This document shows positions 27,401 to 36,158 of a stretch of 62,772 nucleotides of DNA, piece by piece. The DNA comes from Paenilisteria newyorkensis (GTDB lineage Bacteria; Bacillota; Bacilli; Lactobacillales; Listeriaceae). The stretch covers positions 1 through 62,772 of the forward strand of contig NZ_JNFB01000016.1 of assembly GCF_000766145.1 (NCBI RefSeq), given 5' to 3'. Each line of letters starts with the position of its first letter. Position 1 is the first letter of the stretch. A program made the translations under genes and the position numbers. The notes under the pieces are model-generated. The model had not been told where the DNA came from, made no database searches, and saw only the letters and a list, made by a program, of their open reading frames with translations.

Positions 27401-27820
27401 TTAGACTTCTTTGGCAATTTTGTCGGCTAGCTCTTGGAAGGCTTCTTTGGAATACCAGTTGGCATTGTCCGCCCATTTCAAGCCGAAATCATCTTTATTT
27501 GTATAGCGGGGAATAAGGTGAATATGATAATGAAAGACGCTTTGTGACGCAATTTCTTCATTGTTATTCAGAATGTTGAGTCCTTTTAATGGCAAGGCTT
27601 TTTTGAGGCCTGCCGCGATCTTCGGAACACGTCTGAAAATTTCTGCGGCCGTTTCTTCCGGCAAATCAAAAATATTGCGCGCGTGTTGTTTTGGAATGAC
27701 CAGCGTGTGGCCTTCTGTTACTTGTCCTAAATCAAGAAAAGCGTATACTTGGTCATCTTCGTAAACTTTAGCAGAAGGAATCTCGCCGTTTACTATTTTG
27801 CAGAAAATACAATCATCCAT
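27401..27820 (-). CDS. hit: HIT family nucleotide hydrolase
   Basis: A 139-residue histidine-triad protein of the HINT/Hit branch, which hydrolyses nucleoside phosphoramidates and related compounds. The triad HYHIHLIPR lies near residues 97-105, and the N-terminal CIFCKIVNGEIP is the family opening with a zinc-type CxxC. It is the first gene of the hit-ytxH pair and is divergent from ecsA, the order found in Bacillus and Listeria. Confidence 0.94.
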   Translation of the reverse strand: MDDCIFCKIVNGEIPSAKVYEDDQVYAFLDLGQVTEGHTLVIPKQHARNIFDLPEETAAEIFRRVPKIAAGLKKALPLKGLNILNNNEEIASQSVFHYHIHLIPRYTNKDDFGLKWADNANWYSKEAFQELADKIAKEV

Positions 27821-27985
27821 ATTGAATTAGACACCTCCGAATAAATTCACTCTCTTTGTATCTAATGTACCATAAAAACGCGGAAAACGCATGTCTGAAA
27901 CAAGGTCAAAATAGTGAATTTATAGCGAAAACGGTATCAACTGTGCTATTATAGGGACAATAAGATGGATAATAGGAGTGATAAC

Positions 27986-28735
27986 ATGGCTTTAGTGGAG
28001 GTTCAGAATTTAACTGGTGGCTATACGAAACGTCCGGTTTTAAAAGATATTTCCTTTACAATTGAGGAGCGCCAAATCGTCGGGTTGATCGGTTTGAATG
28101 GTGCTGGTAAAAGTACAACGATTAAACATATTACAGGGTTGATGCAGCAGAAGAAAGGCACTATCACGATTAATGGGCATACGCTGACGGAAAATACGGA
28201 GGAGTATCGCAAACAGTTCGCCTACATTCCGGAAACGCCGGTGCTGTATGAAGAGTTGACGCTAAAAGAGCATTTGGAGCTGACGGCGATGGCTTACGGT
28301 TTGACGGAAGAGGAAATGAAGACGCGAATGGCGCCGTTGCTTAAAGAATTTCGTTTGGAGAAAAAGCTGAACTGGTTTCCTGCGCATTTTTCAAAAGGGA
28401 TGAAGCAGAAGGTGATGATTATGTCGGCGTTTTTGATTGAGCCGAATTTGTATATTATCGATGAGCCGTTTGTGGGACTTGATCCGCTTGGTATTCAGTC
28501 GCTGTTGCAGTGGATTGAGGAGATGAAGGATACGGGTGCTAGTATTTTGATGTCGACGCATATTTTGGCTACGGCGGAGAAGTATTGTGATAGCTTTATT
28601 ATTTTGCATGATGGGATTATTCGCGCGCAAGGGACACTCGCTGATTTGCAGGCGGATTTTGAAATGCCAGGAGCCTCGTTGGATGAGATTTACGTACAAT
28701 TAACAAGGGAAGAAGAGCAGGCCGATGAAGTTTGA
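27986..28735 (+). CDS. ecsA: ABC transporter ATP-binding protein EcsA
   Basis: A 249-residue ATPase of the Ecs exporter, which affects secretion, regulated proteolysis and competence in Bacillus. Walker A is GLNGAGKST, the signature is a divergent FSKGMKQK, and Walker B is LYIIDEPFVGLDP. Start at 27986 has AGGAG upstream with good spacing; an earlier ATG at 27965 precedes that site. It overlaps ecsB by 11 bases, indicating coupled translation of the two subunits. Confidence 0.93.
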   Translation: MALVEVQNLTGGYTKRPVLKDISFTIEERQIVGLIGLNGAGKSTTIKHITGLMQQKKGTITINGHTLTENTEEYRKQFAYIPETPVLYEELTLKEHLELTAMAYGLTEEEMKTRMAPLLKEFRLEKKLNWFPAHFSKGMKQKVMIMSAFLIEPNLYIIDEPFVGLDPLGIQSLLQWIEEMKDTGASILMSTHILATAEKYCDSFIILHDGIIRAQGTLADLQADFEMPGASLDEIYVQLTREEEQADEV

Positions 28736-29942
28736 TGCGGTAGGTTTGTTTAAGAAGCGTTTTGGTAGTTATATGGAAGAAGTTAGCCGATACATGCGCT
28801 ATATGTTGAATGACCATCTGCTGTTCGTGTTGATTATTGGTGTTGGGGCGTTCGTTTACTCGTATTCTGGCTGGGTGAAGACGCTGACGCCTGTGTTTCC
28901 GGCGATTCCGTTGATGGTGATTTTGTTAACGGCGGCGATTGCGGTGACGACGATTAATACGTTGCTCAAACGGCCGGATGCGGTTTACTTGATTGTACAG
29001 GAAAAAGCGATGAATCAGTATTTCAAAAAGGCGAATATAGCTAGTTTCTGGATGCAGATTTATATCTTTATTTTAGTTTTAGCCGCATGTATGCCGATGT
29101 ACGCCGCCGTGACTGGATTTAGTTTTTCGCGATTTTTCCCGTTATTGCTCGTGATGCTTTTGATTAAACTGTGGAATGTGTATTTCCAGTGGGAGACGAT
29201 GAAGCTTGAGAATACCGATACGACGTGGTTGTTTACGCGGGTTATCGTGAGTGCGGCGCTGCTTTATTTGGTGCTGGCGTTCAACTTGATTTGGTCGATT
29301 CCGGTCGCATTGGTTGTGCTACTCGCGAGTTATGTGTGGATGAAGCGCAAAACGGTGGGGCTGACGATTAAGTGGGAGTATTTGATTGATAAAGAGGAAG
29401 CGCGGATGAACAGGTTCTATCGTCTGGCGAACTTGTTTACGGATGTCCCTCATCTAAAAGGAACCGTGCGTCGTCGTGCGTATTTGGATTTCTTGTATCG
29501 TCCGATTCCGTATGCGAAAGAGAAGAGTTTTGCGTATTTGTGGAGCCGTACGTTTGTGCGGACGAATGAGTTTATGGGCTTGTATGTGCGCTTAACGGTG
29601 ATTGCGTTCTTGTTGCTCGTTTTTGTACAAGGATTCTATCTCAATATTATCTTTTCGTTGCTGTTTATTTATTTGACAGGATTCCAGTTTATCCCGATGT
29701 TGCGCCATTTCGATGGGCAGGTCATGTTGAAACTGTATCCGATTGATGACCATTTCAGACGGCGTTCGTTCATTCACTTTTTGCGGATTTTACTCGTGGC
29801 TCAGGCGTTGTTGTTTGGGATTGTCGGGATTGCGCAGAATGGATCGATTGGCGGCGTGATTATACTGGGGATAAACTTGGCGTTTGTTGCGGTGTTTACG
29901 TTTGTGTATGTGCCGTATCGGGTGAAGAAGATTTACCAGTGA
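28725..29942 (+). CDS. ecsB: ABC transporter permease EcsB
   Basis: A 405-residue integral membrane protein with about nine hydrophobic segments and the PF05975 EcsB pattern. It is the membrane partner of EcsA. The start lies inside the end of ecsA. A strong terminator begins 2 bases after the stop codon, so the operon is ecsAB only. The substrate exported is unknown in the family. Confidence 0.93.
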   Translation: MKFDAVGLFKKRFGSYMEEVSRYMRYMLNDHLLFVLIIGVGAFVYSYSGWVKTLTPVFPAIPLMVILLTAAIAVTTINTLLKRPDAVYLIVQEKAMNQYFKKANIASFWMQIYIFILVLAACMPMYAAVTGFSFSRFFPLLLVMLLIKLWNVYFQWETMKLENTDTTWLFTRVIVSAALLYLVLAFNLIWSIPVALVVLLASYVWMKRKTVGLTIKWEYLIDKEEARMNRFYRLANLFTDVPHLKGTVRRRAYLDFLYRPIPYAKEKSFAYLWSRTFVRTNEFMGLYVRLTVIAFLLLVFVQGFYLNIIFSLLFIYLTGFQFIPMLRHFDGQVMLKLYPIDDHFRRRSFIHFLRILLVAQALLFGIVGIAQNGSIGGVIILGINLAFVAVFTFVYVPYRVKKIYQ

Positions 29943-29944
29943 GC

Positions 29945-29988
29945 AAAAAAATACGTTGTTGAAAACGTGCTTCAACAACGTATTTTTT
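29945..29988. terminator. Bidirectional intrinsic terminator
   Basis: An 18-base stem, AAAAAATACGTTGTTGAA with TTCAACAACGTATTTTTT, and a 7-base loop. It separates ecsB from the convergent heme monooxygenase gene. Confidence 0.92.
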
Positions 29989-29995
29989 AATGGTT

Positions 29996-30499
29996 TTATT
30001 TCTCATCATGGAAGTATTCTGGGAAGTGATAAACATCTACGTGCGAGAAACCGCTTTGTGAGCTGTTGGTGCGAATGAGATCCATGATTTTATTGTGTGC
30101 TGCGCCGTTTTTCCAGTGTTGGTAGTCGTCGCCGCTATTCCAGAAGGTGATGATTAAATACTTGTTTTCGGTTCTGGATTGTAGTAATTGCATGCATTGT
30201 AAGCCGCGTGCTTCGTGTAGTGTTAACGAAATGGATTGGTATAATTTCTGGAAAATCGGAATTTCTTCGGAACGTAGGTATAGGTACTCGAATGTCACTG
30301 TGCCATGGCCTTTTATTTCGCCAAAGCTTTGATTGATACGGTAAGCTGTTCCTTCTTTGAAAACGGTTGATTCCGTCGTTTCTTCGAGCAAAAGGGAGTC
30401 GCCGAAATTGTGTAGCAGGATGATGTCGCGGGTCGGGTTGTCCGAAAGAATTTGACGAAGATAATGTTCAGTTCCACTTGTGATATACGCATATTTCAT
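29996..30499 (-). CDS. hmoB: Heme-degrading monooxygenase, HmoB/IsdG-like
   Basis: A 167-residue protein with an N-terminal half of unclear role and a C-terminal antibiotic-biosynthesis-monooxygenase domain (residues about 68-160). The size and layout match B. subtilis HmoB (YhgC), which opens heme to release iron. Typical segments are FQKLYQSISLTLHEARG and YLIITFWNSGDDYQHWKN; the histidines in the helices could ligate heme. It is divergent from hemEHY, so heme synthesis and breakdown genes share an intergenic region. Assignment is by fold and neighbourhood. Confidence 0.85.
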   Translation of the reverse strand: MKYAYITSGTEHYLRQILSDNPTRDIILLHNFGDSLLLEETTESTVFKEGTAYRINQSFGEIKGHGTVTFEYLYLRSEEIPIFQKLYQSISLTLHEARGLQCMQLLQSRTENKYLIITFWNSGDDYQHWKNGAAHNKIMDLIRTNSSQSGFSHVDVYHFPEYFHDEK

Positions 30500-30712
30500 A
30501 ATAATGGCCTTCTTTCTAAAATGTTATACAAAATAGGGATAAATTATTCCATACCTAGATAGTACAACTATATTCCTCTTTCTGCAAAAATAAAACGTTA
30601 TGGAGCTACTTATCTGGTTTTTGCGTCGATTTTTTGGTATGCTGTACATTGTAATAATTATAAAGTGTGCTCGAAATTTATGTGCTTTAATGAACAATGA
30701 AGGGGTTTTGTT

Positions 30713-31771
30713 ATGAAAAAGTTAGAGAATGACTTATTTTTGCGTGCCGCTAGAAAAGAATCTGTGGATAGGATTCCGGTTTGGTATATGCGGCAAGCAG
30801 GGCGCTCACAGCCAGAATATCGTAAGCTTAAGGAAAAGTATTCATTATTTGAAATTACGCATCAGCCGGAGCTATGTGCTTATGTGACGCGCCTTCCTGT
30901 GGAGCAGTATGGTGTGGATGCAGCGATTCTGTATAAAGATATTATGACGCCACTGCCTGGAATGGGTGTGGATGTGGAGATTAAGAGTGGGGTTGGGCCA
31001 GTGATTGCGAATCCGATTCGAACGGGCCAAGATATTGAACGGTTGGCGTTGTTTCAGGCGGACGAGCATGTGCCGTATGTACTGGATACGATTCGTTTGT
31101 TGACGGAGGCGCAGCTTCGTGTACCGCTTATTGGTTTTGCGGGTGCGCCGTTTACGCTCGCGAGTTACATGATCGAAGGCGGTCCATCGAAAAGTTACCA
31201 CCAAACGAAGGCGTTTATGTATACGCACGAGGCGGAATGGCATATGCTGATGCAAAAATTGGCGGTCATGACGGCGGATTATTTGTTAGCGCAAATTAAA
31301 GCTGGCGCGAGTGCTGTGCAGATTTTCGATTCGTGGGTTGGAGCGCTTAGTGCGGCGGACTACCGTACATATATTAAACCGGCAATCATGCAAATCGTGG
31401 CGACCGTGAAGAAAGCGAGTCCAATGACGCCTGTGATTATGCAAGCAGTTGGCGCGACGCATTTGTTAGCGGAATGGCAAGACCTTGGCGTTGACGTTGT
31501 TGGCGTGGATTGGCGGATGTCGATTGCGGATGCGAGAGCGCGAGCTGGTGGCATGGCGTTACAGGGGAATCTGGACCCATCGCTACTTTTGGCGCGTGAG
31601 AAGTGTTTGACGCAAGCGGAACTTATTTTAGCAGAAGGAACGCAGGAACCGGGCTTTATTTTTAATTTGGGACATGGCGTTTTTCCAGAGGTGTCGCCTG
31701 CGATGTTGAAGGAATTAACGGCTTTTGTACACGCGCAAAGTGAAATTTTACTAAGGGGTGGAGACAAGTGA
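30713..31771 (+). CDS. hemE: Uroporphyrinogen decarboxylase
   Basis: A 352-residue enzyme converting uroporphyrinogen III to coproporphyrinogen III. The N-terminal signature [16 protein letters not shown] (residues about 22-37) holds the substrate-binding arginines, and the second signature is [22 protein letters not shown] precedes the ATG. A possible promoter is TTGGTA at 30634 with TTATAA at 30658, 18 bases apart. First gene of hemEHY; hemH starts inside its stop codon. Confidence 0.96.
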   Translation: MKKLENDLFLRAARKESVDRIPVWYMRQAGRSQPEYRKLKEKYSLFEITHQPELCAYVTRLPVEQYGVDAAILYKDIMTPLPGMGVDVEIKSGVGPVIANPIRTGQDIERLALFQADEHVPYVLDTIRLLTEAQLRVPLIGFAGAPFTLASYMIEGGPSKSYHQTKAFMYTHEAEWHMLMQKLAVMTADYLLAQIKAGASAVQIFDSWVGALSAADYRTYIKPAIMQIVATVKKASPMTPVIMQAVGATHLLAEWQDLGVDVVGVDWRMSIADARARAGGMALQGNLDPSLLLAREKCLTQAELILAEGTQEPGFIFNLGHGVFPEVSPAMLKELTAFVHAQSEILLRGGDK

Positions 31772-32691
31772 GTAAAAAGGTTGGATTGTTGGTAATGGCT
31801 TATGGAACGCCGTATAAGGATGAGGATATTGAGCGTTATTATACGGATATTAGGCATGGTCGTACGCCGAGTCAGGATTTGATTGATGATCTTCGTTCGC
31901 GTTACCATGCGATTGGGGGGCTTTCACCGCTCGCTAAAATTACGCAAGCACAGGCTTTTGGGTTGGCGGATACGTTGAATAGTATACAATCGGATGTTGA
32001 ATTTAAGACATATATTGGATTAAAACATATCGAGCCGTTTATTGAAGATGCGGTGCAGGAAATGAAAAATGATGGCGTGGAAGAGGCAATTTCGATTATT
32101 TTGGCACCGCATTATTCGAGTTTTAGCGTGAAGGAATATAATGGGCGTGCGCTGAAGAAGACGGAAGAGATTGGCGGGCCCACGATTCAGACGATTGATA
32201 GTTGGTATGATGAGCCGACGTTTATCGAGATGTGGGCGAAACGTATTAATGATGTGGCGATTCCAAAAGAGGAGCTGGATCAGACGGTGCTTGTTGTTTC
32301 GGCGCATAGTTTACCGGAGAAGATTAAAGAGCACGGCGATCCGTACCCTGACCAGTTGGCGGAGACGGCGAAACTTATTTTTGATCAAGTGGACGTGCCG
32401 CATTATGCGTTGGGATGGCAAAGTGAGGGCAAGACTGGGACGCCTTGGCTTGGCCCTGATGTGCAGGATTTGACGCGTGCTTTATTTGAGGAGCATGGCT
32501 ACAAGCATTTCATTTATACGCCGGTGGGGTTTGTGGCGGAGCATTTGGAAGTGCTGTACGACAATGATTATGAGTGTAAAGTTGTGACGGACGAAATTGG
32601 AGCGACATATCACCGTCCACCGATGCCGAATGATGATAAAGAGTTTTTAGATGTGCTGGCAACGGTTGTATGGAAAAATTGGAGTAAATAG
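31768..32691 (+). CDS. hemH: Ferrochelatase (coproporphyrin-type)
   Basis: A 307-residue ferrochelatase that inserts iron into the porphyrin ring. Firmicutes use coproporphyrin III, so the product is coproheme. The catalytic His is in SAHSLPEKI (residue about 182) and the acidic partner lies in [16 protein letters not shown]. It starts with GTG overlapping the hemE stop by 4 bases. It lacks the 2Fe-2S tail of animal enzymes, as expected for this group. Confidence 0.95.
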   Translation: MSKKVGLLVMAYGTPYKDEDIERYYTDIRHGRTPSQDLIDDLRSRYHAIGGLSPLAKITQAQAFGLADTLNSIQSDVEFKTYIGLKHIEPFIEDAVQEMKNDGVEEAISIILAPHYSSFSVKEYNGRALKKTEEIGGPTIQTIDSWYDEPTFIEMWAKRINDVAIPKEELDQTVLVVSAHSLPEKIKEHGDPYPDQLAETAKLIFDQVDVPHYALGWQSEGKTGTPWLGPDVQDLTRALFEEHGYKHFIYTPVGFVAEHLEVLYDNDYECKVVTDEIGATYHRPPMPNDDKEFLDVLATVVWKNWSK

Positions 32692-32724
32692 AGAGAAATA
32701 TGATTAAAAAGGTGAGTGTTTCCT

Positions 32725-34140
32725 GTGGTTAAGAAAAAGATAGTTGTGATTGGTGGAGGTATTACAGGATTATCCAGTACGTTTTACTTGAAAAGGGAGC
32801 TTGAAAAAAAAGGACTGGACTACGAATTAGTGTTGTTGGAGGCTGGAACAAAAGTTGGGGGAAAGATCGAAACCGTGAGGCGTGATGGCTACGTGATTGA
32901 GCGGGGACCTGATTCGTTTTTACGGCGAAAACCGGAGATGCAGGAATTGGTACGGGATCTTGGACTTGCGGACCAGTTGGTGGAGAATGCGACGGGGGAT
33001 AATTATGTGCTCGCAAAACAAGGACTGCATGCGATTCCTCGTGGTTCGATTATGGGGATTCCAGCGCGATACCGTCCGTTTTTCAAGACCGGATTATTAT
33101 CGGCGAGTGGGAAACTGCGCGTGATGGGTGATTTGTTTATGGGAAAGCAGCAAGTGGACGGCGCGGATATGTCTTTGGGGGCATTTTTGCGTGCGCGTGT
33201 TGGGGATGAGATGGTCGACAATGTTTTAGAGCCGCTGATGTCAGGAATTTATGCAGGGGATCTGGATGAAATGAGTGCTGAGGCGACCGGTGAGCAATTT
33301 TTAAAATTGGAGCGGGAGCATGGTAGTTTGATCAAAGGGATTCGCGCGATTTATAATGAAACGACGGCGAAACAGAGCACAGAATCAACGTTTTTGACCC
33401 TGCGCCAAGGTTTGACGACGATTGTAGAGGCGCTGGAAAAAGAGCTCTCTGCTAAAATTATTAAAAAAGGCAAACGTGTGCATAAAATTTCGAAGCAGAC
33501 GCGCGGCTATGAGTTAACGGTGACGAATCAGGAGAAGCTTTTGGCGGATAGTATTTTTATCGCGTTACCGTATCATGAGATTATTCCGATGTTCCGAGAT
33601 GACGCGATTTTTGAGGATATTGGCGAGATTCCAGCTGCGAGTGTGGCGACGGTCGGGATGATTTTTCCGAAAGAGGCGATTGAGAAGGATATCAAGGGAA
33701 GCGGTTTTGTTGTGTCGCGAAATGAGGATTTTTCGATGACGGCGTGTTCTTGGATTCACCGAAAATGGCCGCATACGGTTCCTGATGATAAAATTTTGCT
33801 GCGTGCGTTTGTTGGTCGTAGGAAAGAGGAATCGATCGTGGAGCTGGCGGATAAGGCGATTGAGGAGACGGTTCTGAGCGATTTGAATCGGATTATGACG
33901 ATTAATCAGGCGCCGGAGTACACGATGGTTACGCGGTGGCGGAATAGTATCCCGCAATATACCGTGGGACATGTGCAGCGCAAAGAAGCGATTTTTGAAG
34001 AATTTAGGGAAGCCTATCCGGGCGTCTTTGCTGGTGGTGCATCGTTTGACGGCGTCGAGTTGTCAGAATGTGTACGGCAGGGGAAAGACGGGACGGCGTC
34101 GGTTTTGGCGTTTTTGGATGATTTAGACGTGCGGGTTTAG
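32725..34140 (+). CDS. hemY: Coproporphyrinogen oxidase, HemY/CgoX type
   Basis: A 471-residue FAD enzyme that oxidises coproporphyrinogen III to coproporphyrin III. The N-terminal dinucleotide fold is VVIGGGITGLSSTFYL, and ERGPDSFLRRKPE plus the C-terminal GGASFDGVELSECVRQG are typical. The GTG at 32725 is chosen because AAAGGTGAG lies 8 bases upstream; a GTG at 32716 overlaps that site. It lies 33 bases after hemH and completes the pathway with a terminator just beyond. A short copy of its 3' end seems to lie at 34513-34560. Confidence 0.94.
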   Translation: MVKKKIVVIGGGITGLSSTFYLKRELEKKGLDYELVLLEAGTKVGGKIETVRRDGYVIERGPDSFLRRKPEMQELVRDLGLADQLVENATGDNYVLAKQGLHAIPRGSIMGIPARYRPFFKTGLLSASGKLRVMGDLFMGKQQVDGADMSLGAFLRARVGDEMVDNVLEPLMSGIYAGDLDEMSAEATGEQFLKLEREHGSLIKGIRAIYNETTAKQSTESTFLTLRQGLTTIVEALEKELSAKIIKKGKRVHKISKQTRGYELTVTNQEKLLADSIFIALPYHEIIPMFRDDAIFEDIGEIPAASVATVGMIFPKEAIEKDIKGSGFVVSRNEDFSMTACSWIHRKWPHTVPDDKILLRAFVGRRKEESIVELADKAIEETVLSDLNRIMTINQAPEYTMVTRWRNSIPQYTVGHVQRKEAIFEEFREAYPGVFAGGASFDGVELSECVRQGKDGTASVLAFLDDLDVRV

Positions 34141-34162
34141 AGGAATTTGGCAATAAAAAAAG

Positions 34163-34200
34163 AAGATGCTTGACATCTGGTTCGGTGACAAGCATCTTTT
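34163..34200. terminator. Bidirectional intrinsic terminator
   Basis: AAGATGCTTG at 34163-34172 pairs with CAAGCATCTT at 34189-34198, with A and T tracts on the two sides. It serves hemY and the convergent small membrane gene. Confidence 0.88.
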
Positions 34201-34424
34201 CATAGGAAGCTTAGAACCAAGGCTAATAATAGTAGCCCGATGATCAATAGCAATGTTTTGGTGAGGAGTGATTTCACGCTGAGTTTACGACCCAATATAT
34301 CGTCCAAAAGAGCAATGACGTAGACGAAACCTAATCCGATAAAAGCGGCATACGTTCCTCCAAAGGCTAATAAAAGTAAAAGCCCAGAAATTAAAATACT
34401 GTATAGAATTTTTGTGTGATTCAT
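34200..34424 (-). CDS. Small membrane protein
   Basis: A 74-residue protein with two or three hydrophobic segments (residues 5-28, 29-41 and 55-74) and a short polar loop DDILGRKLSVKS. I recognise no family. AAGGAG lies about 12 bases upstream of the ATG. It converges on hemY and ends at the shared terminator. The hydrophobic pattern and ribosome site make it a likely but unproven gene. Confidence 0.6.
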   Translation of the reverse strand: MNHTKILYSILISGLLLLLAFGGTYAAFIGLGFVYVIALLDDILGRKLSVKSLLTKTLLLIIGLLLLALVLSFL

Positions 34425-34512
34425 GATAAGTAGGATCTCCTTATTTTTGTATTATAATCCAATCATAGCATAAAAAAATAGAGAGAGCAGATCTAAGAGA
34501 CTCAAACTCGGT

Positions 34513-34560
34513 TGGGAAGCGTCGGTTTTGGCGTACTTAGAAAAGCTTGTAGCGCAATGA
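34513..34560 (+). pseudogene. Remnant resembling the hemY 3' end
   Basis: The frame reads WEASVLAYLEKLVAQ then stop. The hemY C-terminus 380 bases upstream contains TASVLAFLDDLDVRV, and 15 bases (GCGTCGGTTTTGGCG) are identical. No start codon or ribosome site precedes it. It is probably the scar of a partial duplication or of a second hemY-like gene. Confidence 0.5.
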
Positions 34561-34671
34561 AATAAAACGCTTTCAAAATTGTTATCATAATACTATCTAG
34601 TTTTAATCATATTCTCATTTTCTTCGGGCATACTAGCATTATAGACAAACCCACTACGGGAGGAAAAAACA

Positions 34672-35019
34672 ATGAATAGATTAGAAAAGAAAAGAATTGC
34701 AGAGAATATCAATTTATATATAAGATTGAACGGCTTTACGAAACGCTCTTTTGCGAAGGCTACGAATTTTTCTCAAAGTACGGCGGAAGCGATTTTGAAT
34801 GGCAAAGTCATAAGTAATGCGAAATTCAATAAATACATAGTGAATATAACTGAAAAGCTAGGTTTGGATGCTCATTATTTTAAACAGGATAAGGAAACAA
34901 TCTTGTCCATGCCGATTCATTATCAAGAGGAAGAAGATAAGATTCATATTGGTGACGAGAAATACAATACGATTAGCGCAATGCTAAAAATTGGTGATGT
35001 TTATTATAGTAACTTGTAA
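34672..35019 (+). CDS. XRE-type helix-turn-helix protein
   Basis: A 115-residue protein whose first 65 residues form a Cro/C1-type DNA-binding domain, with ENINLYIRLNGFTKRSFAKA and then SQSTAEAILNGK as the likely recognition helix. The C-terminal 45 residues are acidic and unrecognised. GGGAGG precedes the ATG at normal spacing. It opens the accessory region beyond hemY. Target unknown; a direct or inverted operator was not obvious upstream. Confidence 0.8.
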   Translation: MNRLEKKRIAENINLYIRLNGFTKRSFAKATNFSQSTAEAILNGKVISNAKFNKYIVNITEKLGLDAHYFKQDKETILSMPIHYQEEEDKIHIGDEKYNTISAMLKIGDVYYSNL

Positions 35020-35145
35020 GCGAAAACCGGTTGGTGTCCAAATAGGATGCGAATCGGTTTTTTGATTGGGAAGCGGAACGATGCGTGCATGTCAAAGTTA
35101 TGGTATTGTGAGAAGATACATTGTTTGGAGAAGGGATTTGATGAG

Positions 35146-35916
35146 TTGAAACCAGCAGCGATTTGTTTTTTTGATTTGGATGGGACGTTATTGACGAGTG
35201 ATTCGGTCGTGGCGGAGAGTTCGGTGAGGGCGTTACGGGAATTGCGCGTGAAAAATGTCATGCCGATTATTGCGACGGGGCGGACGTTATGCGAGATTGA
35301 GCATGTACTCGCGACGACGGAGATGACGTCTGTGATTGCGATGAACGGGCAGTATGTTTTGTATGATGGAAAAGAGGTTTATACGAATCCGATTGATGTG
35401 GAGGAGATTAAGGCGCTTCACCAAGGTGCGCAGTCGCAAAACGTGGAAATGGCTTTTTATACGGAGGCAAAAATTCGTGGAACGGCGCAAAATGAGGTTA
35501 TGGAGAAGCATTATCGGTATTTGGGTGAGGAATCGCCGGATGTGGATGCGGCGCTTTATTTGAAGGAACCGATTTATATGTTGCTATTGTTGTTGGAAAA
35601 AGGGGACGATTATTTTCCGGAGCGCTTTCCTTATTTCCAGTTTGTGCGCAATACGCCGTTTAGTAATGATGTGGTGCCAAAGTGCGGTTCGAAGGCGCAG
35701 GGCATTGCTAAGTTGCTTACAGTGATGGGTTTTGAGGATGTTCCGACTTATGCGTTTGGCGATGGCATGAATGATTTGGAGATGTTCGGGGCGGTGGATC
35801 ACGCGATTGCGATGGAGAATGCAGTGCCAGCGCTTAAGGAAAAAGCCGAGTTTGTGACAGCGGATAATAATAGCGATGGGATTGAAAAAGGACTGCGATT
35901 GTGTGGTTTACTTTAA
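35146..35916 (+). CDS. HAD superfamily Cof-type phosphatase
   Basis: A 256-residue HAD hydrolase of class IIB, probably removing phosphate from sugar phosphates or flavin-like compounds. Motif I FFDLDGTLL holds the nucleophile Asp, motif II is the Thr in IIATGRT, and motif IV is GDGMNDLEMF. The start is assigned to TTG 35146, after GGAGAAGGGA, because the family begins a few residues before motif I; an ATG at 35047 would add 33 unlikely residues. Monocistronic with its own terminator. Confidence 0.85.
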   Translation: MKPAAICFFDLDGTLLTSDSVVAESSVRALRELRVKNVMPIIATGRTLCEIEHVLATTEMTSVIAMNGQYVLYDGKEVYTNPIDVEEIKALHQGAQSQNVEMAFYTEAKIRGTAQNEVMEKHYRYLGEESPDVDAALYLKEPIYMLLLLLEKGDDYFPERFPYFQFVRNTPFSNDVVPKCGSKAQGIAKLLTVMGFEDVPTYAFGDGMNDLEMFGAVDHAIAMENAVPALKEKAEFVTADNNSDGIEKGLRLCGLL

Positions 35917-35927
35917 AAGAAGACATG

Positions 35928-35959
35928 AAAAGACCAGATGATTGCCCATCTGGTCTTTT
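35928..35959 (+). terminator. Intrinsic terminator of the HAD gene
   Basis: AAAAGACCAGATG pairs perfectly with CATCTGGTCTTTT around a 6-base loop. The next 200 bases to the end of treC hold a small GCAGTG/CACTGC hairpin but no gene. Confidence 0.88.
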
Positions 35960-36158
35960 CTAGCGCTCTTAAACTGCCTTCCACAAAGCATTGATGTTTA
36001 AGAGGTTGGCAGTGGAATCTTCACACTGCTTGTAGGCTCATCGCATGAAGTAATCTTACCACGCGATAAGGGGAATGTAAAGGTTTATTTGTTGTGGTTC
36101 TTTGAAGCAAAGCGAATTTGTAGTCTTTGGTGCGGGAAATCATGAAAAAGCCGTTTTT

